Below are positions 31,399 through 40,467 of a DNA stretch of 64,000 nucleotides, one piece after another (within the stretch, counting starts at the first letter, position 1; the number at the start of each line of letters is the position of its first letter). The stretch is from positions 28,974 to 92,973 of the forward strand of contig JAIKVZ010000038.1 of assembly GCA_024685285.1 (NCBI GenBank), in the 5' to 3' direction. A program made the translations under genes and the position numbers. The notes under the pieces are model-generated. The model had not been told where the DNA came from and ran no database searches. It saw nothing but the letters and a program-made list of their open reading frames with translations. Source of the DNA: Bacteroidales bacterium. Lineage in GTDB: Bacteria; Bacteroidota; Bacteroidia; Bacteroidales; P3.

Positions 31399-32244
31399 GT
31401 GAAACGCATTCTGCTCATCAACGACGTTGTGGGCTACAGCCATGTTGGCATGGTGGCCATGCTGCCCATTCTCACATATATGGGCCATTCCACATTCAAC
31501 TTGCCCACCGCATTGGTTTCCAACACACTTGACTATGGCCGTTTCAACGTAATGGAGACCACCGACTATATGCGGGGCACCCTGCCGGTATGGAGCCGGT
31601 TGGGCTTTGGGTTCGACGCCGTATGCACAGGGCTCATGTTCAGCGAGGAGCAGGCCCGCTTGGTGTCCGACTATTGTGCAGGATTGCACAGCAAAGGCTG
31701 CACGGTGTTTGTTGACCCCATTATGGGCGACGGCGGCCGCCTGTACAACGGAATGACCAACCGCCAGGTGGAACTCATGCGCGATATGGTGGCTGTGGCC
31801 GACCTTACATTTCCTAACTACACCGAAGCCTGCTATTTGGCCGATGTGCCCTACAACCCCGACGGCCTCAGCCTATCCGAAGCCCATAGCCTGCTCGACG
31901 GCGTAGCCGCCCTCGGAGCACGCGCGGTGGTGGTGACCAGCGCCCGCGTCGACGGCCGAACATGCGTCATTGGACGGCGAAGCAGCGAGCCTCTGGCCGG
32001 AGTGCCGCAACATGACGATGAGGGTCGATATTTCTGCATAGCCTACGACGAGATACCCGTGGCATTCCACGGCACCGGCGACATCTTCTCAGCGGTGCTC
32101 ATCGGCCATCTGATGAATGGCGAGCCCCTCAAGCCCAGCACCCAGGCCGCCATGAACGTGGTGAGCAACCTGATTGAGCGCAACCGCAACCAAGCCGACC
32201 ATTGCCTCGGTATACCAATCGAGCAATGCCTCGATTTGCTCTGA
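31399..32244 (+). CDS. PfkB/PdxK-type pyridoxamine kinase-like protein
   Basis: VKRILLINDVVGYSHVGMVAMLPIL; DPIMGDGGRLY; FHGTGDIFSAVL; GTG start inferred. Confidence 0.75.
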   Translation: MKRILLINDVVGYSHVGMVAMLPILTYMGHSTFNLPTALVSNTLDYGRFNVMETTDYMRGTLPVWSRLGFGFDAVCTGLMFSEEQARLVSDYCAGLHSKGCTVFVDPIMGDGGRLYNGMTNRQVELMRDMVAVADLTFPNYTEACYLADVPYNPDGLSLSEAHSLLDGVAALGARAVVVTSARVDGRTCVIGRRSSEPLAGVPQHDDEGRYFCIAYDEIPVAFHGTGDIFSAVLIGHLMNGEPLKPSTQAAMNVVSNLIERNRNQADHCLGIPIEQCLDLL

Positions 32245-32310
32245 TTTTGAGGAAGTTATAGATTATTTGAGATTGTTTGTTGCAAAACCCTCAAAATGAG
32301 AACGATAGAG

Positions 32311-32365
32311 GGGTTAGGTTCGGGTTAAGGTCGGGTTAAGTTCGGACAAGGTTCGGGTTTGGATG
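32311..32365 (-). repeat. 11-mer x4-5 intergenic array, locus D
   Basis: GGGTTAGGTTC GGGTTAAGGTC GGGTTAAGTTC GGACAAGGTTC GGGTTTGGATG. Confidence 0.85.
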
Positions 32366-32397
32366 CCCGGCAGAAGTCAAAACCACGTTCCGTGTGG

Positions 32398-33117
32398 CTA
32401 TTTTGCCTGTAAGTTATTCATTAAATGCGTTATAACTTGCTCTCCGTCGCGTATGGTTTGCATAGCCCAGTGCAGTTTCAGCGCAAGCTGTTCGTCATCC
32501 GATAGTTGCCAGTCGATATTGCTGTCGGCCCTCATGCGCTCGGTGAGGCTGAAGAGGCTCAGTGCAGCGCATACCGAGATGTTGAAGCTTTCGGTGAAAC
32601 CGTACATGGGTATCTTGACGTATGCATCGGCTCCGGCTATGGCTTCTTGGGTGAGTCCGGTGAGTTCGGTGCCGAACACCAGCGCTGTGGGTTGACTGAT
32701 GTCGAACTGAGTAATCATGGTGTCGTTCTCGTGCGGCAGAGTTGCCACGATGCGGTAGCCGCGTGCACGCAGGGCAGCGTAGGCCTCGGCAATGCTGTTG
32801 TGACGGTAGTAGTCGACCCATTTTGAACTGCCCACGGCCACGTCGTCGGCTGGGTTGAAGGCGTTGCGGTTCTCGACCACGTGCACATCCTGCACCCCGA
32901 AGCAGTCGCAGCTGCGCAACACCGCCGAGGCGTTGTGGGCTTGGTATATGTCTTCTAATACCACGGCCACGTGGCGTGTGCGCAGGGTTGCCAGCCGGTC
33001 GAAAAGCTGGCGGCGGTTGTCGGACATGAGTTGGCAGGCTTCGTCGTATAGCCGCTGCTTGAATTCTGTTGAGCAGTTGGCAAAGAGGTCGGGCTGGTCT
33101 ATTGTTCTTCTTGGCAT
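32398..33117 (-). CDS. TrmH-family RNA 2'-O-ribose methyltransferase
   Basis: VVLEDIYQAHNASAVLRSCDCFGVQDVHVV; LVFGTELTGLT; start set at MPRRTIDQPDLF. Confidence 0.9.
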   Translation of the reverse strand: MPRRTIDQPDLFANCSTEFKQRLYDEACQLMSDNRRQLFDRLATLRTRHVAVVLEDIYQAHNASAVLRSCDCFGVQDVHVVENRNAFNPADDVAVGSSKWVDYYRHNSIAEAYAALRARGYRIVATLPHENDTMITQFDISQPTALVFGTELTGLTQEAIAGADAYVKIPMYGFTESFNISVCAALSLFSLTERMRADSNIDWQLSDDEQLALKLHWAMQTIRDGEQVITHLMNNLQAK

Positions 33118-33131
33118 TGTGTGGCGTTGTT

Positions 33132-33878
33132 TTATTGGCGTTTTTCGCGCAGCAGAGTGTATTTCATAAAGGTGTAGTAGGCCATCATCTTGCATATAGT
33201 CCAACCTTCGTGGCCGTCAAGCATACCAAACCGTATCAAGTAGTTGCGCAGAAAAGTCCATAAGGGCCGCAGCACACAGTCCATAGTCGTTGCGTGTTTG
33301 CCTTGTGAGTGGTATTTATCTGCCATAAGTGAGGCGTATTTGGAGTATTTGGCAATCAGGTCGTTCAATCCGTTGTAAGGATAGTGCAGCAGGTCGCCGT
33401 CCAAGTTGGCAGCCTTCCCTTCGAATACCAAGTCCTCATGCACTATGCCGTCCCATTTGGCCTCACCTTTCCTAAACAGACGCACTTTACGCTCGGGGTA
33501 CCAGCCACAGTGCCTTATTGCACGTCCTTGATAGTAGGTTAGCCGGTTTACTGAGTAGGCGGTCGTTGCGTCATCCTCCCCCTGCTTGAATTTCATCAGA
33601 CTCTCTCTCAACTTTGGCGAGAGGGCTTCGTCGGCATCGATACTAAATATCCAGGAGTTGGTGGCTAAGCTGTTGGCGTAGTTCTTTTGTTTGTCGTAGC
33701 CCTCCCATGGATGTGCATCAAACCTTACATTGTACTCTTTGCAGATGAGTTCTGTATTGTCGGTCGAGCCGGAGTCGACCACAATGATCTCGTCGGCCAC
33801 CCCCGCCAGTGAGTCGAGGCAGCGTCCGATGTTGCGGGCTTCGTTGCAGGTGATTATTACAGCTGATATATTGCGCAT
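33132..33878 (-). CDS. Glycosyltransferase family 2 (LPS-core type)
   Basis: MRNISAVIITCNEARNIGRCLDSLAGVADEIIVVDSGSTD. Confidence 0.9.
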   Translation of the reverse strand: MRNISAVIITCNEARNIGRCLDSLAGVADEIIVVDSGSTDNTELICKEYNVRFDAHPWEGYDKQKNYANSLATNSWIFSIDADEALSPKLRESLMKFKQGEDDATTAYSVNRLTYYQGRAIRHCGWYPERKVRLFRKGEAKWDGIVHEDLVFEGKAANLDGDLLHYPYNGLNDLIAKYSKYASLMADKYHSQGKHATTMDCVLRPLWTFLRNYLIRFGMLDGHEGWTICKMMAYYTFMKYTLLREKRQ

Positions 33879-34139
33879 CGCTTGGGTGTTTTGTGTGTTA
33901 GTGAGGCCTATTTTTCTGATGCAAATGCTTCCGCAACACCGCGTGACACCTTTGCCTTGGCGGCACGGTGCCAGTTGGCGTCCATATTTAACGGCGTGTA
34001 ACAGTCATAAAATCCGATACTTTGCATTTTTTCTACTGGCATGGCCTCTCTTTTGCTAAAAATAATTTGCAAAGTTACGAAAAAAAATCGTAATTTTGCA
34101 AATGAAAATGTAACAACAAATCATATTGTATTTTAATAT

Positions 34140-34724
34140 ATGATAGTAGGATACGATGCCCGCAATATATTCCGCAACAGTTCTCGCTTGGGCGATTATT
34201 GCCGCGAACTGGTTGCCACCATTGCCCAAAGGCATATAGGCAAGGGCTTTCAAGCCATGCTTTACGCTCCTAATATGAATGGCGACTACCGCACTTTCTT
34301 TATCAGCAATGCAAATGTCGGCACCTACAAGCCTAAAGGCAAAGGTATGTTGGCCTCGATTGTGTGGCATCGCTTCAAACTCAACCCTGTGCTTATGGAT
34401 GCCAAGGTGAAACTATACCATGGTCTCAACGAGGAGTTGCCATATGGCATCGGGCGCGACATTAAGACGGTTATCACATGCTATGGTCTGCACGCACACA
34501 AATCTACTTCTTTTATCGATTCTATAGTGTGGCGTCACCGTATGCGTTACGCATTCAGAGCCTCAAATATCATCGTTGCTGTGAGCGACGAGGTGCGTGA
34601 CGAATTGGTGCAGGCCGGTGTGAACGAGGCAAAGATTCGTGTAATACCTATGTCAGCCGATGGAACTGTAGGTGCTGCCGAAGCCGATGCCTATTACGCC
34701 ATATATGAGCAACTTGTGGGTTAG
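34140..34724 (+). CDS. GT-B glycosyltransferase N-terminal domain only (truncated)
   Basis: MIVGYDARNIFRNSSRLGDYCREL...NIIVAVSDEVRDELVQAGVNEAKIRVIPMSADG then stop; promoter TAATTTTG at 34090. Confidence 0.7.
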   Translation: MIVGYDARNIFRNSSRLGDYCRELVATIAQRHIGKGFQAMLYAPNMNGDYRTFFISNANVGTYKPKGKGMLASIVWHRFKLNPVLMDAKVKLYHGLNEELPYGIGRDIKTVITCYGLHAHKSTSFIDSIVWRHRMRYAFRASNIIVAVSDEVRDELVQAGVNEAKIRVIPMSADGTVGAAEADAYYAIYEQLVG

Positions 34725-34740
34725 AGTCCGCAAATCTGAT

Positions 34741-34778
34741 AAAAAAATGGTGGGTCTTCAAGGCTCACCATTTTTTTA
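34741..34778. terminator. Bidirectional hairpin terminator
   Basis: AAAAAAATGGTGGGTCTT-CA-AGGCTCACCATTTTTTT (G-U pairs). Confidence 0.8.
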
Positions 34779-34804
34779 TCATTTAAAACCTAAAACCATT
34801 CGTT

Positions 34805-35635
34805 TTATCGGCGTGCGAGGCTCAGTATTTCGCGAGCCTCGTCGCTTGTGGCCACCTGGCGGCCCAACAGCTTGGCCATACGAACCACTTTGTCTACCAA
34901 CTCGCCGTTGCTTTTGGCCAGCACGCCGCGCTCAAGGTACAAATTGTCCTCAAATCCAACGCGGACATTGCCGCCCATGACTATGGCGGGAGCAGCCAAT
35001 GTGAAGGCGTGGCGGCCTATGCCTGTGGCAGTCCATGTGCTGCCGGCGGGAATGTTCTTGACCAACCAGCAGAGGTTGTCGACGGTAGCGGGGGTGCAGC
35101 CGGGGACACCCAGCACGAAGTTGAATTGCATAGGAGCGCCGGGCACCTCGCCCTTGCGGGCCATGGTGAGGATGGTATCGAGGTGACCCATCTCGAAGCA
35201 CTCATATTCGGGCTTGATGCCTTTCTCTATCATGCGTTTGCCAAAGGCGCGCATGGTGGGCATGGTATTGTCAAATATGTCGTCGCCAAAATTGCAGGTG
35301 CCGCAGTCGAGGGTAGCCATCTCGGGTACGGGTGTGGTGTTGGTGGAGTCCAGACGCTCGTCGGGGGTCATTCCCACAGCACCGCCGGTAGATGGTATCA
35401 GTATCACATTGGGGCACTCCTTAAGGATGGCTTCGGTGCACTCTTGGAAGCGGACATGGCTCTGGGTGGGGGTACCGTCGTCTTCACGGACATGGAGATG
35501 AACGATAGCGGCGCCGGCATCGACAGCACTCTTGGCTTCGCGCACTATCTCCTCTACAGTGTAGGGCACGTTGGGGTTCTGTTCCTTTGTGACTTCTGCG
35601 CCGCAGATAGCGGCAGTTATGATGAGTTTATCCAT
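34805..35635 (-). CDS. BKACE-family (DUF849) 3-keto-5-aminohexanoate cleavage-type enzyme
   Basis: MDKLIITAAICGAEVTKEQNPNVPYTVEEIVREAKSAVDAGAAIVHLHVRE. Confidence 0.88.
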   Translation of the reverse strand: MDKLIITAAICGAEVTKEQNPNVPYTVEEIVREAKSAVDAGAAIVHLHVREDDGTPTQSHVRFQECTEAILKECPNVILIPSTGGAVGMTPDERLDSTNTTPVPEMATLDCGTCNFGDDIFDNTMPTMRAFGKRMIEKGIKPEYECFEMGHLDTILTMARKGEVPGAPMQFNFVLGVPGCTPATVDNLCWLVKNIPAGSTWTATGIGRHAFTLAAPAIVMGGNVRVGFEDNLYLERGVLAKSNGELVDKVVRMAKLLGRQVATSDEAREILSLARR

Positions 35636-35675
35636 AATGATTGTTGTTATTGCGTTTATAATGTGGTAGGCTGGT

Positions 35676-37400
35676 TTATCTTAAGCGAAGATTCTGCCAG
35701 GCATCTTTGTAGCGACCGCCCGTGACGCCAGAAATTTGTTGTAGTTTGCCTTGCAGTGCAGACTCTTTGCTCACGTTGCGTTCAACACTCTCAAACAAGT
35801 CTTGGTAGGTGATCGGGTCTATCTCGCCAGCAGCACCTTTGATTTCTTTGAGAAGGTAGTATGTCAGAAAACCGTGGTGTTGGTCGTCAAAAGAGAATGC
35901 TGTTTTGTTGAAATCGGCGGCGAGCAGTATCACCACGTCCTCGCGGATATTGGCTTTGCGATTCTTAGATTTGCCTTTGTTGGGTTGTTCGCAGCGCAGC
36001 ATGGGTGAACCGGAACGGGTGTTGCCATCGAAAGAGGCATCAAAAATCATGGTGATGTTGCGAGCTGGGGTGCCCTTGAACCAACGGCAGAGAGAGTCAA
36101 TACTTATGCATTGGTTGAGTAGGCGCTCGGCATCCTTGTTTTTGAGGGTGATGTCGTATGTTGAAAGAGGTGTTGTTTTGCCTTTGCGGGTCTCGCCGTT
36201 GAGTGCCTTGATGGCATCAATGTTAATCTTGTTGGGAATTATGTAGGCTTGGCCTGTGGTGCTGGTAATGCCGTTGCCAGCATAGTAAATATATAGGTCT
36301 GCTGCAGGGGCGGCTGAGCCATCGGCTGAACGTCCGGCAATGGCGCGGGCATTGTTTTTTAGCCACTCAACACCCAAGGTCTTTATTTCCTCGCGGGAGG
36401 CGTTGTTTATCAGTTTAACTTGGCGCTCTGGAATGCCGAGAGCTTTGACAAAATATTGGCGCATCATAGCACCGTCGTTAGAGGCGAATGGCACTGAGGG
36501 TACAGCTCCAAAGTTGTAGTCCTCGTTGGCTATTACAAGTACGAAGGCATTGTTATATGCTGCATCGGTGCGCTGTGGTATGTTGAAATCGACATAGTCA
36601 TCTTGAATCTTGTCGGCGGTCATGTCTTTTATAGTCTCGCTGAAAGCATCGTGAACAGTTAGTTCGATACTGGTGCGGCGATATTGCGACCCAATGTCGC
36701 TGAACGACTTGGTGATGTAGTAAAAGGTATTGTGGGTAGAGCGCAGGTTGCGTACATTATTCTCAAGAAAGTTGCGAACAGACTGGGCACGCAGGTATGC
36801 AAGCTGTGCGTTGTTGCTTAGACCCTCTTCTTGAGAAATGGAAATACGTATCTGTTCGTCATTGTAGGTTACGGGGCAGTAGCGGAAGTCGCCGAACTCA
36901 CCGTTGTAGTCTATGTGGACAATTTCGGCAGCATCGGTGGTTGAGGTGATACGGGCGGTAACCTCTTTACCGGAACTGAATATGTCATTGCAAATGCCCT
37001 CGACGAATGTCTTGGTGAGGTTGCATATAGCACGGCACGAGTTGGAAGCATCCCATAGATATGAACCCGAAGGGTAGTCGTCGGTCACACCTTCAAAATG
37101 GCGGCAATTGTAACTGATGTCGAACACGTAGTTGAGTTCTGGCTTGCCGTCTTCCCGAGTGTCTTCAACGATGTTGGTTTTGATGCTTACAAACGATTCA
37201 TCATAAAGTTTTTGGTCGTTGGGCAGGCTGACAAGAATCTGCTCGGCCTTTTTGGTCATTGCCTTTTGGCGATTTTGTATGTCTTGCTGCAAGAAATCGC
37301 GTATGGCAGCTTGGTACTGGCTATTGACATTTGTTTCCGATTCTTGGGCTGACGCTGTCAGGCTGAAGATTAATGCTACGGCAATGAATAATATTCTTTT
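35676..37400 (-). CDS. Secreted caspase-like (C14 fold) protein with substituted catalytic dyad
   Basis: Signal peptide; YIYYAGNG and MIFDASFDG at the positions of YxAGHG and FDACFSG. Confidence 0.75.
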   Translation of the reverse strand, partial: KRILFIAVALIFSLTASAQESETNVNSQYQAAIRDFLQQDIQNRQKAMTKKAEQILVSLPNDQKLYDESFVSIKTNIVEDTREDGKPELNYVFDISYNCRHFEGVTDDYPSGSYLWDASNSCRAICNLTKTFVEGICNDIFSSGKEVTARITSTTDAAEIVHIDYNGEFGDFRYCPVTYNDEQIRISISQEEGLSNNAQLAYLRAQSVRNFLENNVRNLRSTHNTFYYITKSFSDIGSQYRRTSIELTVHDAFSETIKDMTADKIQDDYVDFNIPQRTDAAYNNAFVLVIANEDYNFGAVPSVPFASNDGAMMRQYFVKALGIPERQVKLINNASREEIKTLGVEWLKNNARAIAGRSADGSAAPAADLYIYYAGNGITSTTGQAYIIPNKINIDAIKALNGETRKGKTTPLSTYDITLKNKDAERLLNQCISIDSLCRWFKGTPARNITMIFDASFDGNTRSGSPMLRCEQPNKGKSKNRKANIREDVVILLAADFNKTAFSFDDQHHGFLTYYLLKEIKGAAGEIDPITYQDLFESVERNVSKESALQGKLQQISGVTGGRYKDAWQNLRLR

Positions 37401-37457
37401 CATGTTATGAATTGTGATTGTGCTACTTGTTTTCAAACTGCAAAGATACAAAAAAAA

Positions 37458-37871
37458 TCAGATATGGGCAATTTTGATTGCAAATTTCTTTTGTAGTCGA
37501 CCTCGACATAGATATAATGCTAAGGCGTAAATACCTGCAATGCTGAGTGTTATCAGTGCTGTGACGACCTCGCTTAAATGTAGTGTGTAAAGCCCGGCAA
37601 AGGCTGCTAAGATGACAAAAGCGGGCAGAACATAGGCCAACAAGACGGCTTGCAGACCGTTTTTGTCGCTGATGGCAACATTGACAGAATCGCCTGCAGC
37701 ATAGTCTTGCCAGTCGGGGGTATATACATTGAGTCGCTTTTCTTGCCCTTCAGCCATGCCGCAGTGTGCATGAGCCTCACAGTGGGCACAGGCACTGGTC
37801 ACCTTTATGCCTACCTCGACACAGCCGTCATGAACTGAAAGAACGGTTCCGGTATGATTTATCTGCTGCAT
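37458..37871 (-). CDS. RseC/MucC-type SoxR-reducing protein
   Basis: GTVLSVHDGCVEVGIKVTSACAHCEAHAHCGMAEGQEK plus two TMs. Confidence 0.85.
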   Translation of the reverse strand: MQQINHTGTVLSVHDGCVEVGIKVTSACAHCEAHAHCGMAEGQEKRLNVYTPDWQDYAAGDSVNVAISDKNGLQAVLLAYVLPAFVILAAFAGLYTLHLSEVVTALITLSIAGIYALALYLCRGRLQKKFAIKIAHI

Positions 37872-37876
37872 GGCGG

Positions 37877-38626
37877 TTATATTATTTCTATATCTGATAT
37901 TGGAACCCACCCTGTTGTGCCGTCGCTCAGCCTGATTTTGTGCCATCCGCCGAGAGTTTCGTCAACCTTGGCTTTTGTCCCTTCGTGTATTATGAACTTA
38001 TCAACGCTGTCGTACTCGGGGGCACCTTTTACCACAATGGCTTGTTGTGTTACAACAGCGTAGTCATGGCGAGAAGCGCGAATCGAAGCTGATATGGTCA
38101 CAGCTATGGTGGCTGCAAGTAGTATGACAGACACAAAGCCTATAAGTGCCATGGTCCTACGTTGACGATAATCGTTTGAAAGCATAAGGATTACTATGGC
38201 TGCACAGCATATGGCCAGAAGGCAAAGCAACAAAGTGCGCCATCCGCGAGGGGTGAGCAATTGCACTACTGAGGTGTACCATTTGGCTAAGAGAAACTGT
38301 GGTATCGCGGCAATGCGATCGGTTGTACGGCTTTCGGCCAAAGCTAGGTTTTCCTTGGCATCACTGTCTGAGGGTTTGATTCTTAGAGCTCGCTCATAGT
38401 TGAGTATAGCCAATCCATTCTGATTCAAACGATAGTAGCAGTTGCCCAGATTGTAGTACAAAACAAACGATTCCTGCCCGTTGTGCAATATCTGTTCATA
38501 TATTTCGGCAGAGGCTTCGTAGTTGCCAGTCTGATAGGCTTGCTCTGCTTCTTGCAGTGTCTGGGCATTGAATGGTGCTGCAAGTGCAATAAGGCAGATT
38601 GTTAGTATTGTTTTTTTTATGTTCAT
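37877..38626 (-). CDS. BatE-like TPR/SH3 aerotolerance protein
   Basis: TPR repeats, two TMs, C-term SH3-like (GGWHKIRLSDGTTGWVPISDIEII); end of bat operon. Confidence 0.8.
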   Translation of the reverse strand: MNIKKTILTICLIALAAPFNAQTLQEAEQAYQTGNYEASAEIYEQILHNGQESFVLYYNLGNCYYRLNQNGLAILNYERALRIKPSDSDAKENLALAESRTTDRIAAIPQFLLAKWYTSVVQLLTPRGWRTLLLCLLAICCAAIVILMLSNDYRQRRTMALIGFVSVILLAATIAVTISASIRASRHDYAVVTQQAIVVKGAPEYDSVDKFIIHEGTKAKVDETLGGWHKIRLSDGTTGWVPISDIEII

Positions 38627-38642
38627 GTCGCAGTGTTGTCTT

Positions 38643-40463
38643 TTACAGTGATGCAATTGCTTGTAGTGCTTCATCGAATATTGCTTGGCGTTTTGCCGAC
38701 GGGTCGCTTGGGGCAAAGCGAGCCATATCAACGTCTTGAAGCAGTTTCATAATGTCTTCTTGTACAGAAGGACTAACATTTTTGGACTGGAGGCATTGTT
38801 TCACTGTGTCGCGGTTGAGTTCGGCAAGTTCTATGTTATATTTGTCGGCAATGCATCCCCAAATCGCTTTGTATATTTCTTCATAGAAGTGTTCGTTATC
38901 GTTGGCTTTTAGGTAAACAGCGGCTTTTTTCAATCTGCGGCGCGCCATACGTGTAGCTTGTTTGAGTCTTGTACCAGCAATGTCTCGATTATCGGCCTGC
39001 AATTTGCGCCCGTAGGCGTATGTTGCTAAAGATAATCCGACAATTGCAGCGATGGCTATCCAGAACCAAACCACAGCTTTGTCACCCAATTGGCGTTGTT
39101 TCAAGCTATAGTGTCCCAATTTGATGTAGTTGATGTCTCTATTGAGCATCTTTACATCGTCTTTACTGCTGGCTGTAGCCATAGCTTTTGGGTCGCCAGC
39201 TTTTACGTTTAAACGTTGGGCTTCAACGTGTTTTATTATATAGCGTCCGGACGAGGGGTCAAAATAGGCAAATTCATAGGCTGGTATCTTGAATTCGCCC
39301 TGACTGCGGGGAATGAGAACCCACTCGTATGTGCGACTGCCGCTTACGCCATTGTCGCTTTTTGTTATCTTGTCTTTGACTTCAGGGTCGTATGTCTCGA
39401 ATACTTTTGGCAAATTCAGTTCAGGAGTGTTGATAAGCATGAGATTACCAGTACCGCTGATAGTTATGCGATAGGTTACTGCCTCGTTGGCTCGTACACT
39501 ATTGGTGTTGACACCTCCATTGACTTCAAATCTGCCTACAGCACCCGTATATCCGTCGGGAGGGGAAGGGAGTGGTTTTACTTTGACATTAAGTGCGTTG
39601 GTTGTGAGTTTGCGCTCGACAGCCTGGGCAGAGTTGAAGAAAGGGTCGTCGAAGAGATCCCATATGGTACCTGAACGGCGGCGTTGGCGCTGAACCATAG
39701 CTAGCACATTAAGATCAAGAGGCTCTATTCGTATAGTGCCACTCTCTTGGGCAAAAAGAGCTCCACGTCTGATTTCAGCCACTTGGTATCGCTGGCCGTT
39801 GACGGTTTCCTCATATTGTTTCACCTCTTTGCCAACACTTAGGTCCTCGGCCCAAAATCCCTTGTTGCCGGGCAACTTGTCTATCTGGAATTGGCTTATT
39901 GGTACCTGAGTGTATATCTTATAGGTAATAATGGCCTGTTCGCCTTGGTATAGGTTGCTTTTGTTTATTGAGGCGCGTGCAAAGAGTGTGGTGTTATCAA
40001 TCTTGGTGGTTTGTTGCTGATGGTTGCTCCACGGGTCGAAAGGGTCGCGTCGTTGTTGTTGCTGACGCTGCTGCTGTTGCTGCTGGCTCAACTTTTCGAC
40101 TTTGATAGTGAAAGGCTCTGAACTCACGGTCTTTCCGTCGACGGTGCAGGAGGCTGCCCCGATGTTGAAAGTGCCATCTTGGTCGGCCAGTATCACATAT
40201 GTATAACCAGTTGATACCGAATGGCTCACTTTGCCGTTGATGAAAGATGTGCTGCTGCTACTTGAAGTGCTCGGACCGCTCAGTACACTGAGACCTTTGA
40301 AAGATGGCCCTCGGAAACTTGAGGAATTCGCGTTAACCTCAAAACGTACTTGAAACCTATCGCCAGCCGAGACGCTACGTGGTGCACTTACGGACATCTC
40401 TTGTCCGCCAGCCGTAGAGAAACTAAGTATGGCTAAAAGTATGATTGTCAGTCTGTATTTCAT
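38643..40463 (-). CDS. batD: BatD-like protein
   Basis: VSAPRSVSAGDRFQVRFEVNA...FEVNGGVNTNSVRANEAVTYRITISGTGNL; operon position. Confidence 0.88.
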   Translation of the reverse strand: MKYRLTIILLAILSFSTAGGQEMSVSAPRSVSAGDRFQVRFEVNANSSSFRGPSFKGLSVLSGPSTSSSSSTSFINGKVSHSVSTGYTYVILADQDGTFNIGAASCTVDGKTVSSEPFTIKVEKLSQQQQQQRQQQQRRDPFDPWSNHQQQTTKIDNTTLFARASINKSNLYQGEQAIITYKIYTQVPISQFQIDKLPGNKGFWAEDLSVGKEVKQYEETVNGQRYQVAEIRRGALFAQESGTIRIEPLDLNVLAMVQRQRRRSGTIWDLFDDPFFNSAQAVERKLTTNALNVKVKPLPSPPDGYTGAVGRFEVNGGVNTNSVRANEAVTYRITISGTGNLMLINTPELNLPKVFETYDPEVKDKITKSDNGVSGSRTYEWVLIPRSQGEFKIPAYEFAYFDPSSGRYIIKHVEAQRLNVKAGDPKAMATASSKDDVKMLNRDINYIKLGHYSLKQRQLGDKAVVWFWIAIAAIVGLSLATYAYGRKLQADNRDIAGTRLKQATRMARRRLKKAAVYLKANDNEHFYEEIYKAIWGCIADKYNIELAELNRDTVKQCLQSKNVSPSVQEDIMKLLQDVDMARFAPSDPSAKRQAIFDEALQAIASL

Positions 40464-40467
40464 GCTA

